From: Temnothorax longispinosus
Taxonomy: Eukaryota; Arthropoda; Insecta; Hymenoptera; Formicidae
DNA: 64,000 bases
Assembly: GCF_030848805.1 (NCBI RefSeq)
Contig: NC_092358.1
Span: forward strand, 1,364,001-1,428,000
Direction: 5' to 3'
In this document: positions 24,075 to 36,500 of the stretch, piece by piece
Layout: each line of letters starts with the position of its first letter
How positions within the stretch are numbered: position 1 is the stretch's first letter
Program-made: the position numbers and the translations under genes
The notes under the pieces: model-generated
Databases searched by the model: none
What the model was told of the DNA's origin: nothing
What the model saw: only the letters and a program-made list of their open reading frames with translations

Positions 24075-27000
24075 ATGGTACTTTCGGTCGTTTATCTCGG
24101 CCTCCTCCTCCTATCGGGTGAGTCTCCGCTTGAACCTTCGGCACGATCACTTTGGAACAGCTCCTCGCTCCTCTGCATAAACCTAACGTCGCTCGAAGAT
24201 GCTTCTTCAAGCTGTTGTTCTCAGACATGTTGTTCTTTGCGGATTGTAGAATTGCAGATTCGGTAATCTTAAATATTCATGCGGCATTAAAATACAAAAA
24301 TACCATGGCATTTGCGTTTTGACTTTAGAAATAAGATTTTAAAAATAAGATATCAGATAAGATATTAGTACTTTATAGTCGTTTTAATGATTACATAGAA
24401 TAATATCATAAAACTGTTGAACATAAAATTGATGTTGTTTTATACGTAGAGGTCGTATCAAGTTCTTGTTAAATATTGTAGAAAAATATTTGTATGTCTG
24501 TTTGACTGACAATGAGTTGCGATGATTATTTGTTAGTAACAAAGAAAATATTAAAATCACGACATTAACTTCAACGAGAGATTATGAAGACAATGATAAT
24601 GAAGACAATAATAAAATTATCCGATGTTTCCTGCAAGCTTGTCATATGTGAATCTCGCGATTGAAAATATTATGTCTCGATAACAAGCAATAGTGTGTAA
24701 CTTACCAAAATCATCATGCTACAGACGTATTTTTATTTTCAAGTACGATAAAATGTGATTGAGCTACACGCGAGTAAAACGAAATAAAACAAATAAATTA
24801 TCTGTCTCATTAAGTCGATTAATGTATATATAAGACACGTGACTTAAATTTCAACTACAATACCCGAATAGTATTATTAAAAGATGAATGTTTAGTGCAC
24901 ATGATGAAGTGCATTAATACATTGAAATTATTGCTGAAGATGACCGCAAAACATCATACAGGGAATACAGGACGTGCGATTAAGATGCCAATTATAATTT
25001 TATCAACAGAGATTCTGCTATATGTAACAAAGCTCAATAACAATTTAATTTAGCAGGTATTTTCGCAAGTTTCCGTTTCCAATACTTCAATATGTATTTC
25101 AATATTGTATGAACGCTATGTCAAACTGTAGAAACAATCGTTATAACTAACGATACAGATATAATGATCATCGTGCAAAAGTGATGAGCGTAATTTGACG
25201 GATTGTTCTCGTGACACACGTCAGGCGAATCATTATGTTAAGTTAAATCAGCACAAATAAATGTAGTTGTATATCATCATCCGATCGAGTAATTTTACAT
25301 ATTGAATGCAGAAAACTCTCTTCAACAGTCTTGAACAGAATTATGTATTATTGCGTTGTTCGGAACGGAAAAAATTGAATTTTTATCTGAAGCGACACTT
25401 TTTTCGTAATCCATTACGCCGTTAAATGATTGTCAACTAATCCTTTCGAGGTAGACTAATGTCTCATATTTTCTTAGTGAGTCGTCTGATAAAAGTTGCC
25501 ATGTAGGTATCGAAACGGTATTATCATTTTATATAGGTTTTTATGTGTGTGCCTGGTGTGCGCCATTTCTGCTGTCGTTAAGACGCGCGTCTTGACGAGT
25601 AATCAGTTGTAATTAAAGAAAGGACCTAGAACTTGAGAATTGCATAATCCCTGATGATCATCACACGTTGTTGTAACGCAAGCACGAAACATTGCTATCG
25701 CTTTCGAGGCTTGTTTGCTATCGTAAAAATGTAAATTTACAAGCGATACGCATGTATGCATCATCCTAAGAGACAATATTTGATGGATCGACAAATGGAA
25801 TGTTAAGGCACATTTAGTGAAAGAATTTTTTTTTATCAAGTACAGACGATGTTGCGAAAGCTGATGTTCGAAAGTTACACGCTTCAAAAGTTTGAAATTA
25901 TAAAGCGTAATCGAGTAAAATCGCTTAATGTGTGAAGCAAAACGTCGTGCATTTAACTTTAAAGAGAAATTCTAACGATAAATTATAAGTGAAGGCCTCA
26001 TGCGCAAACATACAGTTTGCATCGTTCTGTCAAATTGTCACAGACGTAGTAACTTTGGGACAATTCGCATAGCCAATAGCCACGCAATATCGATCTCTGT
26101 GATTTTGTTATACAAAATTAATGGAATCGTAATCGCGTCTACACGAACGTTCATCTTTTTCTGAATATATTTCAGTCTATTGTTAGAATAGGCTATTGTT
26201 TGAAGGCTGTTGTTTGAACAGCCTTTTTTGCAGTTGGTTAAATTCAATTCCCTCGTTTCTTTGATTTACATATGTTATTATCCTTATTATCCTTATTATT
26301 ATATGTTCAAAAGCAAGCAGGTAATACTTTTAAGATATAACATTTTTTACCGATTCTTCGACCAGTAGCGATTATTATTCGATTTCGCGAGATATTTTTA
26401 TCATGCATAACGTTGCAGTTTTTTTTTTTCGAAATTTCGCGTTATCGTCAGATGTCTCGGACCTCTGTAGACGATGTCTCTCTTGCATGTGTCTCACGTA
26501 ATCGTACGTGCAACAATAAAGATTTTGCGTAATGGAAGAAGGACGCCGAGGATGTTCATCATTCTCAAGATAATCACTTTAAATCAGCCAAGGATTTCCA
26601 GACGGTGTCACGTCGACGGTCCCCACACTCCTCACGTAACCGTTTGGACTAAAAAACACGAAAACAATATTCTCGAGTAAAGCGTCTCTCATCGCATATG
26701 TCGAGCAGATGTGGGGAACCTTAAAGCAACCAGGTGACGACTTGCCCACCGAATAAGTACCGGCAGAAAAGAATCGCGAGTACACTCGTTAGCTAGATAA
26801 TCAAGAAGCATTCTGGCGCATAATAAGCGCGCGGAAACGGCCAATTGTCTTTCAAGAGACAGAGAACTTCGAATGCACTTTCAACTTCCGCGAAAATCTT
26901 CGGCCGATCCGTTAGAAAGCGCATCGATAATATCTGGGCTGAGCTGAAAATATTAATATATTTTCTATAACAATTAAGTTATCAGTTATCACATCTCTAC

Positions 27001-29132
27001 GAATTTCAAGAAGTTGAGATTGAAGTTATCTTCCTCTTTCAATAATTTTTTATTTTCAGACATAAAACTTTACCAGAAATTACTTGTTTATCGAAACAAA
27101 GCCGTATATATGTTTTCTTCATGTAACATTGCATTCATGTACTCATTCTTATTCATATCATTCATTATCGTAATCGAAACTTTATTTTATTAGCATCGCC
27201 CATTATTATTCGCTATGCGTTTTTCTTTTTACGAGATTTGTGTAATGAGCGACGTGTAAAATTAGTAAACATTTTTATTTTTTCAGGTCTCTGTCGCGGT
27301 CAAGAATTCAGTTACGAGGGAAGTCTAGGTGAGTCTGACAGAGAAGTTCGTTATTCGACGTTCATTGATAATGATGCACTTCGAAATGAGATCAATCTTG
27401 TTTTCGCAGGTCCGTCGCATTGGGGTGATGAGTATCATACGTGCATTGGGAAACATCAATCGCCCATTAACATAGAGGAGCACAATGTGAAGAACGTCAG
27501 CCTACAGCCACTGAGATTGATCGGCATTGACAATCCGTGCCAGTCGTACGTGACGAACACCGGTCACACGGGTAAGAATTTCACGGTTCGGTTCTACATT
27601 CGGCACGCCGAGAAAGAGACATTGGATTCGTTAGCTCGAGGTTTTCTCGCGGTTCGCGTTAAGTATTCCCGTTGGGAAACCCCTCGCGATTACATTCACG
27701 AGGATTAAAGTCGTTTCGTTACGATATAATTGGGACGATAAAACAAGGAAATGAGAAAAAACAGATACTTTGTACCTTGTAATTATAAATATCCTGGTGT
27801 ACAAACGAACTCACAATAAATCACATGAATGTTAAATAGAAGTGACTAAAACGCTGACAAGATAAAAAGTTCGCAAACGATTCGTATACGTATCATTACT
27901 GGCGGTTAAATCAGCGTCGTAACGATCTCAATCATGTTAATGTAATACGTAATCGAGCTCAGATATAGAGATTACTTTTAACACGTAATATCGATGTTAC
28001 ATAAAAAGATATATATCTTTAATATAATTGCATACAACACACTGATGTCTTTAATATTTTAATAATTGCTGTTGCATGCAACTTTTTTTTTCTTCCAATC
28101 AAGTCATGCTGAAAACCAACGAATCCAAAGCAGCCATGCTGTCCGGAGGACCCTTAGAGAATAATATCTACGTGTTTGAACAACTGCATTTTCATTGGGG
28201 CCAGAACGATTACGAGGGATCCGAAGATTTAATTAACAACCATTCGTTCCCGATGGAAATGCATGCTGTGTTTTACAAGGAGGATTACAAGTCGATGGAT
28301 GAAGCTCTTAAGCACGAAGATGGTCTGGCTATTTTAGCATATTTGTACGAGGTAAGAGATCACGTCGATTTCGAAATTTTACTTTGTATCTTTTATACGT
28401 TATTATAATTAATCTTCTTGCATCGTTATAATTTTTTTTAAAATAATCTTACATGTTAAAAAAAAGTCTGTTTTTTAATAAAATCATGCAGATAAGCCCT
28501 CAACCGAATCCAACGTACGAACCGATTGTAAAATTATTACCTGACATAGAAGCGATGGGTAAGGGAAAAGTATTGCAAGAGCCTTTGTTATTGGAAACAA
28601 TACTTGTGCCAGATATTGCGAACATGCAGGACTACTTCACATATAACGGCTCATTAACTACTCCACCTTGTCTCGAGGTTGCTACGTGGATTGACTTTAA
28701 GGATCATCAAGAATTATCGCGCGAGCAGGTCTCTTAACATGATTTGCGAGTACTATAAACATTTCTCTAACGTTATAATATTATTTATAAATTGATAATT
28801 TTTTGGCACAGATTTTCAATCATTTAAACTATGTACATATATGTCTGCAAATTTGATACGTAAGAACACGCAGATTTCTTGTTTAATTTCAGTTGTCTGC
28901 ATTTCGTGACTTACGGAACCCACAGGGCAACAAACTGACTCACAATTTCCGGCCGGTGCAGCCTTTGGAAGATCGAGTAGTTCTTCACAACATTCCGCAA
29001 GAGCATAGCACGCCGAGTAACATTTCTGAAGACCATCATTTTGATGGGCATTCTGGACAACGGAGTGTCAAGGTGCCGATTCTGTTCGTTGCATTAGGAG
29101 CTCTTGTGGCAATCTTTCTGTTTGCCATGTGA
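24075..29132 (+). CDS. Alpha-carbonic anhydrase, secreted and probably GPI-anchored, 323 aa
   Basis: Six exons join in frame: 24075-24117, 27287-27328, 27410-27571, 28104-28351, 28492-28728, 28893-29132. The enzyme converts CO2 and water to bicarbonate and a proton. Zinc ligands are His111, His113 (QLHFHWG) and His136 (EMHAVF). The proton-shuttle His64 of human CA II corresponds to His81 (NTGHT), the Thr199 gatekeeper to Thr221 (SLTTPP), and Glu106 and Glu117 to Glu123 and Glu134, so the site looks active. The SPINI signature is present. A signal peptide covers about residues 1-19. The C-terminus ends in a hydrophobic stretch (VPILFVALGALVAIFLFAM) after a small-residue GHSG segment, as in GPI-anchored CA IV-type enzymes. 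Possible N-glycosylation sites include NVS, NGS and NIS. Cysteines in HTCIGKH and TPPCLE could form the CA IV-type disulfide. AATAAA lies at 29298-29303. Confidence 0.92.
24118..27286 (+). other. First intron of the carbonic anhydrase gene
   Basis: A 3.2 kb intron separating the signal-peptide exon from the rest. It is mostly AT-rich and contains no supported exon. A short hairpin followed by a T run lies at 26203-26231. Confidence 0.7.
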
Positions 29133-29297
29133 AATCCTTGATACGAAATATTCTAGTCAAAGAGTGTTTTTCAATTGTTATCGTAACCTTTGAAGGAAGA
29201 GAATGACGACAATTAGTAAACTATTACTAAGCGAAAAAGAATCTAATTTTATAATATTGTTTGACGGTTAAGATATTTAATTGAGTAAACGCTCTAA

Positions 29298-29303
29298 AAT
29301 AAA
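29298..29303 (+). promoter_or_regulatory. Poly(A) signal AATAAA of the carbonic anhydrase gene
   Basis: First AATAAA after the stop codon, about 165 bases downstream. Confidence 0.5.
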
Positions 29304-29728
29304 GTTTTATGATTTCATGTAACTAGAATACATTTTATGTGATGATTTTTAATTTAACAGCAATAATTTAATTATTTCTTAACATTGTAACAGCGACATA
29401 AGCAATTCAAGATCATGACACACACAGCACACATATACATACATCAATTAAAACGTTATCTTTACACATACATTAATCGCAATCATTTAATTGTGATTAA
29501 TAGTGACATATAACAGTTGCCAAGATAAAATGTTTGCATTAAGATTGAATTTTAAAATAAATAAATGTGTCATTCTCCATGCGAGCGAGTTCAAGTGAAT
29601 ATTTAATTCATAAGGAGCTATATCAATTATTTAGATACCTCATGTGCTACATATAAGAAATAATGATGAATTACAAATATATAAATGTTGATTATTAAAT
29701 ATATATTCTATAAATAAAAAAAATATAA

Positions 29729-29734
29729 TTTATT
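29729..29734 (-). promoter_or_regulatory. Poly(A) signal AATAAA of CCDC12
   Basis: TTTATT on the plus strand, reading AATAAA on the minus strand, about 35 bases beyond the CCDC12 stop. That implies a very short 3'UTR if it is used. Confidence 0.45.
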
Positions 29735-29767
29735 ACGAAATATACATATTTTTGATAACGATACTAT

Positions 29768-30549
29768 TCATTCTTTGTGAGAATTATTTACGTAAGCTGC
29801 TAAATCTTGTTGGCCTTGTTTGAGACGTGCCCTCACTTCTTCTGCTATCGCTTTCTGCGTTCTCCTCTCTAATATTTCCAATTTTTTGGCTATATCTCGC
29901 TTCAGATCCCAATCAGGCTTTCTCGGTGCTAAATTACTGATATCCTAGTAAGTGAAAAAAGTAAACAAAATAAAAATTGTTTGTGAGAAATCGTGACAGA
30001 ACGCTGCAGAAATATGGCCATATCGAGGAAATATATAATTCTATATATGTACATATATACATAGAACTTTAGCAGATTATTCTTGATCAATAAATTCTTT
30101 GACAATTTTGAATCACGTTCTAGTAAAAACATTGAAGGGCCATCATCAGTAAATAAAAAGTAGTTTAATAGTAGAACAGATTTTGTGGAACGTCCCAAAC
30201 TTACCAGTTCCTCGATAACCACTTTACTGTTCGCAGCGTCCAGTTGCTCCTGAACTACAGCTTCCACATCGCCGGGTTTCGCATCCTCTATCACATTATT
30301 CTTCAAACTTTCGTCCTGCGGCTTATAACTCCGAAATTTTGGCCTGAAAACACAAGACTCTGAGCACGTCAACGGCAATGTGAGGTTAGATTTCAATCTG
30401 TATCTTTAAAATAAAACTTACTTTGGCAAATTTTCGACCGTGTCGTTCTCATTTTCTTTGCCCTCTTCATTCTTTCGTTTGAGCGCCTGAAGTCGTTCTT
30501 TTCTCTTCAAAGCTTCCTCCTCTAACAAGCCAATTTTCTCTTCCGTCAT
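29768..30549 (-). CDS. CCDC12: CCDC12 / Cwf18-type pre-mRNA splicing factor, 147 aa
   Basis: Three minus-strand exons: 30549-30422, 30343-30205, 29944-29768. The N-terminus (residues 1-45) is a charged helix typical of a coiled coil. The middle carries the family-typical FRSYKPQDESLK motif. Exon 3 has the diagnostic block NLAPRKPDWDLKRDIAKKLE (about 93-112), followed by a second charged helix. CCDC12 is the animal homologue of fission-yeast Cwf18, a small component of activated spliceosomes linked to the NTC/Prp19 complex. Length is close to that of other members. The gene is convergent with the carbonic anhydrase; their coding ends lie only 635 bases apart. Confidence 0.92.
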
Positions 30550-33535
30550 TTTCAAATAATAAACACTCGTAAAATCACAGATGACACTTGGCTAGTAACT
30601 CTGGAGCAAAGTCAGGACACACTACTGACACTACTAGGAACTACCGTGTTCCCAGATAGGCCGGGTTTTTCGCGCGTGCGCAGCGAATTTGATTTCAATA
30701 AAATGCTTGGTTTGGGAAGAAAGGTTTCGAAATACATATTTACATATAAAGGACATATTTTTATACAATTTAAAGTAAATATTTTGTTTAACAGAAATTG
30801 TATTTTTGGAGACACGTCACGCACAACTATTGTCAATATTAATGATGTTAGGTACCAACTTTTAATTCAAAATTAAAATACAATTAAAATTACACGTTGC
30901 GATAATTTATGCCGATAATAATTTATTTTAATAATCCGCATCGACTCTCTTATTGCCAATTTCTTTTATGTTCTTATTATTATTGAGAGTCCTTAATTAT
31001 ATTTTATTATTTTTAATAATCTGTAAAAAATTAAAAATCATTATTCTTCCTCATTATTGCAATTTTGATCAATATAGTCTTAAAAAATTTTAATTCGTAT
31101 ATAAATTTATATATTATAATAGTTTTTAAATATTAAAAACTTTTTCAAATATATTAACATTTTAATAAAGTTTCTGCATGTATTTTCCACGGTTAATTTG
31201 TGATAAAATAACCACTTTGTAAACAAATTAGTTTATTAACATTTATACACAAGAATTCGTACAATCCAGCGTCAGATAAATTATAAGCAAATTATATCGA
31301 GATTACGTCTAACATTTATCTATATTTTATTTTAAATGTTATTTTATTTTAACGTTACGTTCAGTCGCGCAAAGCCTCGCAGCTAGCGCTCGTAAAGAAC
31401 TCGCATTTATGAACGAATCGCCATCAACTTTCGCTCACGCAGTCACTCTCGCCGAAGGTGCATCGCAATCCAACATCGATTTCAGTTTCCAGACAAAGCT
31501 TTAAATCTTTAATCAAGGCGCGTTTAGCGTTACTCATTTCCTCGCGTTGAGGCAGGAAAATCGCGTAGCGTTCGAATATCGAATCGAATAAATAAATGAC
31601 GGCGCTGAAAAGATGATTCATGATGTTATCGGATTACTGTCGAGAGAATTTATGAGAAAGAGAATGGCAAAATATGCATTCTTTCCAACACGAATGAACA
31701 CACACATGGGACACATATAATTCATATACGTGCGGGAGACAATGAGACAAATTATCATGGCGTTATTGTCGTTTGTTGATTACAATGATACCCCGAAAAG
31801 TTGTGACACACTCGCTAAATTAACGTAATTGTCTGTAAGTTTAACCGAAATTTTTAAGACAAGTAAAACAAGAGAGACGCCGATGTCCCACGAGATTCGC
31901 CGATTCGCCCGCCGGGTGAAATCACGGATCTGTGCCAAACGCTTTGTGAAATTGAGGACATACACGTACCACGTACACGTATACATACGCGCGAGAGATG
32001 TGTCTCTCGCGTCGCGTCGGCGGCTTCCTCGTCGGCATTGTGTGGTACCCGCCGGGGAAAGTTTATTTACAGTCGAAGAAGCGTTTTCAATCCCGATGTG
32101 CGGCTCGATGCACGACTTCGCGAGACCCCTGATCCCGTACACGAGCTCTCCGTGTGTGTGCGTCTCGTTAGAAGACTAACTCATTAGAACCAACTCGATA
32201 TACACACAGGCTATGCTGTAGGCTGTAGAACGTCAGCTAATCAATAATATAGAGTTTTGATCTTTAATAAACTTGGATTTGACGGTTTTTTTCTTTTTTA
32301 CTTATTTTTTTTTCAACGGAGATTTAACTAAAGAGTAATTAGACGGGTGAATTAATGTTTTCTTAGAGTACAAATAATAATCTGTTAGGCGCATATATTA
32401 GAAAGCTGGCATAAGATTTATTTAACTTGTCGAATTTCGAAAATGGCTTCGGCAAATTCGCGAGCCATATTTGCCGAGAACAAATTGCGAGATATTTTCC
32501 CTTTCTTTCGTCTCTCGAGCGTCAAACCCAAGTGGAACGTAATAACATAAAACTATGTAATGCGAGTCCGGCGAGATTTTCGCCTTCTTTCCTGTCATGT
32601 CAAGCGCATGGATTAATCCTTCTCTTCCTCTGTTAACATAAATACTCTTATTGCTACGGTTACGTTTTATGATTACGTGCTTCTTCGCGTTCTCTGCCGT
32701 TGAGCGTGCTCTAGCTATTATCGACGAGAACTGGCAGTGTTTTCACGTCGCCGAGCGCTATATCAAGAATGGAAGTGAAAATCAAAAGGGACAAGGAAGC
32801 GAGACTGGAGTCACACAATTATATACAGTGTCATGCGTCACGCGAACCAAGTGCGAACTTGCGTAATCGGGCACGGGAAGGCCGTTACACGGGCAAGGCC
32901 CTTGTTTTGAGATACATACAATCGTAATTAATACAGCATTATACGCTCGCCAAGGAAATAGCTTTCTCGTTGTGCCGATTCTCTCGCCTTTCCGAAGCGC
33001 TATGTTCGTACATCTTTGTCTCACGCTCCTATCGATCCTCGAGATTTGGCGGAGAGTAAAATCTCGCGGAGATAACACCGAGGGGGCAAAAACGATTCGC
33101 AACGATTCGATTTCACTTGGATGCTGGTATATTCAAGGTTACTATCGTCATGACTCGCGTACTATTGAACTTACCGAGTCATCCCGCGTCCTCTCGCGAG
33201 CTATGAATAACCGTTCTCCGTATGTACGTATGAGTGCGTCTGTACGTATGCAAAATCCGTGATGATATCCGGACTTTTGTCACCGATGTATGCGTGTATG
33301 CGTGTTTGTATGTGTTTCAATGCCAAAGATTCGAGAAATTAGAGAAGATATCCATATAAAGAGTAGGCCAAGATAGAAAGAAAACGGGTGAGGGACGAAA
33401 GAGAGAAGCAGAGAGGAAGAGGAGATAGAGGGACAGAGAGAAAAAAGAGAGAGCTCGATTTCACCTTGCTAATATCGTCCTGTAGTGATTTACACGACTC
33501 GTCCAAGTTTTACATCGATACGTCTATCTGTCTGT
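30550..33535. other. Intergenic region between CCDC12 and the Gln-rich gene
   Basis: AT-rich near 31 kb, then more mixed. No exon of a known family. A GA-rich tract occupies about 33371-33452. The right part is probably 3'UTR of the Gln-rich secreted protein gene. A 65-aa minus-strand frame at 31424-31621 has no support beyond being open. Confidence 0.4.
33371..33452. repeat. GA-rich low-complexity tract
   Basis: Almost pure purine tract on the plus strand, immediately downstream (minus-strand sense) of the Gln-rich gene. Confidence 0.7.
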
Positions 33536-36500
33536 TCACGCGCTGCCCAATTTGCTGCGATTATTCGTGATGAATTGATTATAGTTCTTGTTGGGTAACG
33601 CGCCAACGTTCAGCGCCAATACCTTGGACACGATGTTGAGATCTTCGTCACCTGGACCCTGTATGTTGCCCAACTCACCGGCGACTCCCGATTGATAAAT
33701 CAGACGTTGGATTTGCTTGGCGGGCGGCTGCACCCTTGTTGGGATCTGCCTGAACTGCACATAGGGATTGTAAACGAACGTATTCGGGTTCCTTGGTATC
33801 GCGTTGAAATTGAATGTGTTCCTCGACGGAGGCGGTTGCTTGTTATCCAGGTTGAAACCAAAATTGCCAACTGCATTAAAGGCTTCCTGCCTGTTAAATC
33901 TCGTGGCCGGCACAACGGGCGGCTGGAAGTCAGTAGGAAACGAAACGAAATTCTGTTGCAATCGCTGCTGATGCTGATGCTGTTGCTGTTGCTGGAGTTG
34001 AGGCTGTGGTTGGGGCTGGGGTTGGGGCTGTGGTTGAGGTTGCTGACGGAACTGCTGGAAATGTAACTGCTCCTGATAGTTTGAGCGGAATAATGGGGGC
34101 GCCGCGACGCTGGGAACCTCCAGGGACACACTTGGTTGAAGATGAACCGTAGGCTCCGAATGCGGCTGGGATGGCTGGGATGGCTGGGGTGGCTGGGGCG
34201 GCTGAAGCGGCAATACGTTCGATTGTTCAAATATGTGCGACTTCTGTAGCAATGGGAAATGATTGTGTTGATGGAAACGGTAGATCCTCTGCTCCTCCAG
34301 CTGCCTCAAACGCTGTTCCTCCAATTGTTTGATTTTAGCCTGTTCTTCCAAGTGCTTGATTCTAGCCTGTTCCTGAAGATATAGTTGCTGCTGTTTCTGT
34401 CTCAACTGCTGATCGTACAGTTGACGTTGCCTGGCGAGAAACTGCGTCTGCTGGATTTGCTGCTGCTGCAACTCCGCCAGCTGCTGCTCCAGTAATTTTT
34501 GTTTGAATTCCAGCTGCTCTTGAAGAGTCAGGGCCTGTCCATCGCCTGATTGCCTGTATATCGGCACGATGCTCTTCGGTATACCAAGCTCATCTTGTTG
34601 CACCGTGAAGGCCGCAACCAAAGGCGCTTGGAAAATTTTCACTTCCTCCGCTTGAGCTCTTTCCTTATTAGCGCTAGAAGACAAAGTGACATTGTTCCTG
34701 AGCGGAACTGTCGGACTAGATGCAGTCGGTTTCGGGGTGATCAGCGTGTTGGTATTGGTAATCCCGTTGCTAGCGCTTTGCGTCAAGCTCTCTGATAATT
34801 GCGTAATCGGTTTCAACGTGATACTCTCTACCTTGCTGACCGTGGACGAGCCCGCGGGAGTTTTCTTCGTTTCCGGCGGATCCACTTTAGATTCACGTCG
34901 TGGCGTTGTACTTTTATCTGAGAGAGCCACATTCTGCACGTGGAAGCTTCTGGCGTCGTCGTGACTCGCTTTTTCTATCATCGCCGACGGACTCGAGGAA
35001 ACGTACCTCTTTGACTCGAGAAAGCTCGAATTTTGCAATTTTTCCTCGTTGACGATTTCCTCATCTCCCGGAAAATTGTCAAACGAGAAGGAAGCTTTCG
35101 GTATCACGCCGATATTATTATTCAGGTTTTTCTTAACCACTTCATCGAAAGTCTTTTCAACAGTCATAATGAGCGATTTTTCATCTTCATCCTTTCGTTG
35201 TTCCGCAGATTCGGCCTCTAGTTCCGTCAGCGCTCTCAGCAACGCTTGCCGTAGATTTTTGTCGAGTTTTACCGCAGGTGGTGCAGTTTCAAGAACCTTA
35301 GCTGAGATCTCAGACTTCTGAGACCTAGCCAGACTGAGGCAGGCTACTAAAATTGATATGGCCACCTGCAAAATTAGAATGAGATATTAAGACAATATTG
35401 TATTGCACAGACTAGATTACATTTATTGATAATTGCTAAGTGTCGATATTCTTTATCGTGCAATGAAGCTAAACTGTTGTGGAAAATTAATCCCTATGTC
35501 ACTGATGTGTGTATCGATTCCTTTCAATCACGATTAAAGATCACTTTAATGCAACCAGGTTATTTGGGAAAAGATAAACCACGGGCAGTATTTATTTAAA
35601 AAAAAATGTGACGATATTAAGGAGATTTTGATGACACAAAAATGAACATTTATATGACTGGTTTCACCGTATTGATTCGAGAGAGATTGAAAGCTAAAAG
35701 TTTCTGTGTCCGCCTGAGTCTATCTCCGTGAGTCCCGTTATGAAGTGGAAGATTCACAACGACCCGTAGGCGATTTTCTCCTCCTAAAAACATGGTAAAC
35801 ACGTACCTATGGCTTTCGAGCCGTATGAGGGAGACCGGCGATTTGCATATTTTATGTAATTACGCGAGAACGCGCATACACGTAAACGTCTGTCGTCGCC
35901 GAAAAGACGCGCATGCATAATTAAATGCTTCTTGGAAAATTGAAAATTGTATATAATAACGAATATAATAACTTTTCAGCGGAAGCTATTTTCTTGTTAA
36001 CTATTTTGCAGGCCATATAAGGTTTTTTTAAATATATGTATATTATTATTATTAGTAATTTTTTAATATATATGATTATTATTAAGTAATTAATATATAT
36101 AATTATTATTAAATAAAAGAATGCATTTTTTAAAATTCTTTCAAATTTTGTCAGTTTGCTTACTTACACACTAAGATTGCCTAAGAATAATAATTCAACG
36201 AGTTAAAAGGTAAAGGAGACGAATATCGATCAAGGAAGGAAACGATAAACGCGAGAACTCAGCGGGGATTCCATTATGTTTCTGTTGAGCTCGAATGCAA
36301 TTAGAAGCGCGTATCTTTAATTACGCACGTGTATAGAGCACATATGCGCGGGCTCTTGGGAATAAACTTTGGTATTTAAGTGGAGAGAAACTCGGATGGA
36401 TGCCTCAGAGCTTTGTTACATTGCCGCGAATAATCGAAATTCAGCGTGACGAGGACTACCGTAAAAACGCCCGAGTTACGTGCTTCATCTCAACTCTCGC

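Noticed and set aside
26203..26231. Nine-base hairpin followed by a T run, like a bacterial terminator
   Set aside because: This is eukaryotic intronic DNA; no adjacent Pol III gene is visible, and such short stems are expected by chance.
31424..31621. 65-codon minus-strand frame with protein-like composition
   Set aside because: No splice context, signal peptide or family match; probably UTR or intergenic. It would need conservation data.
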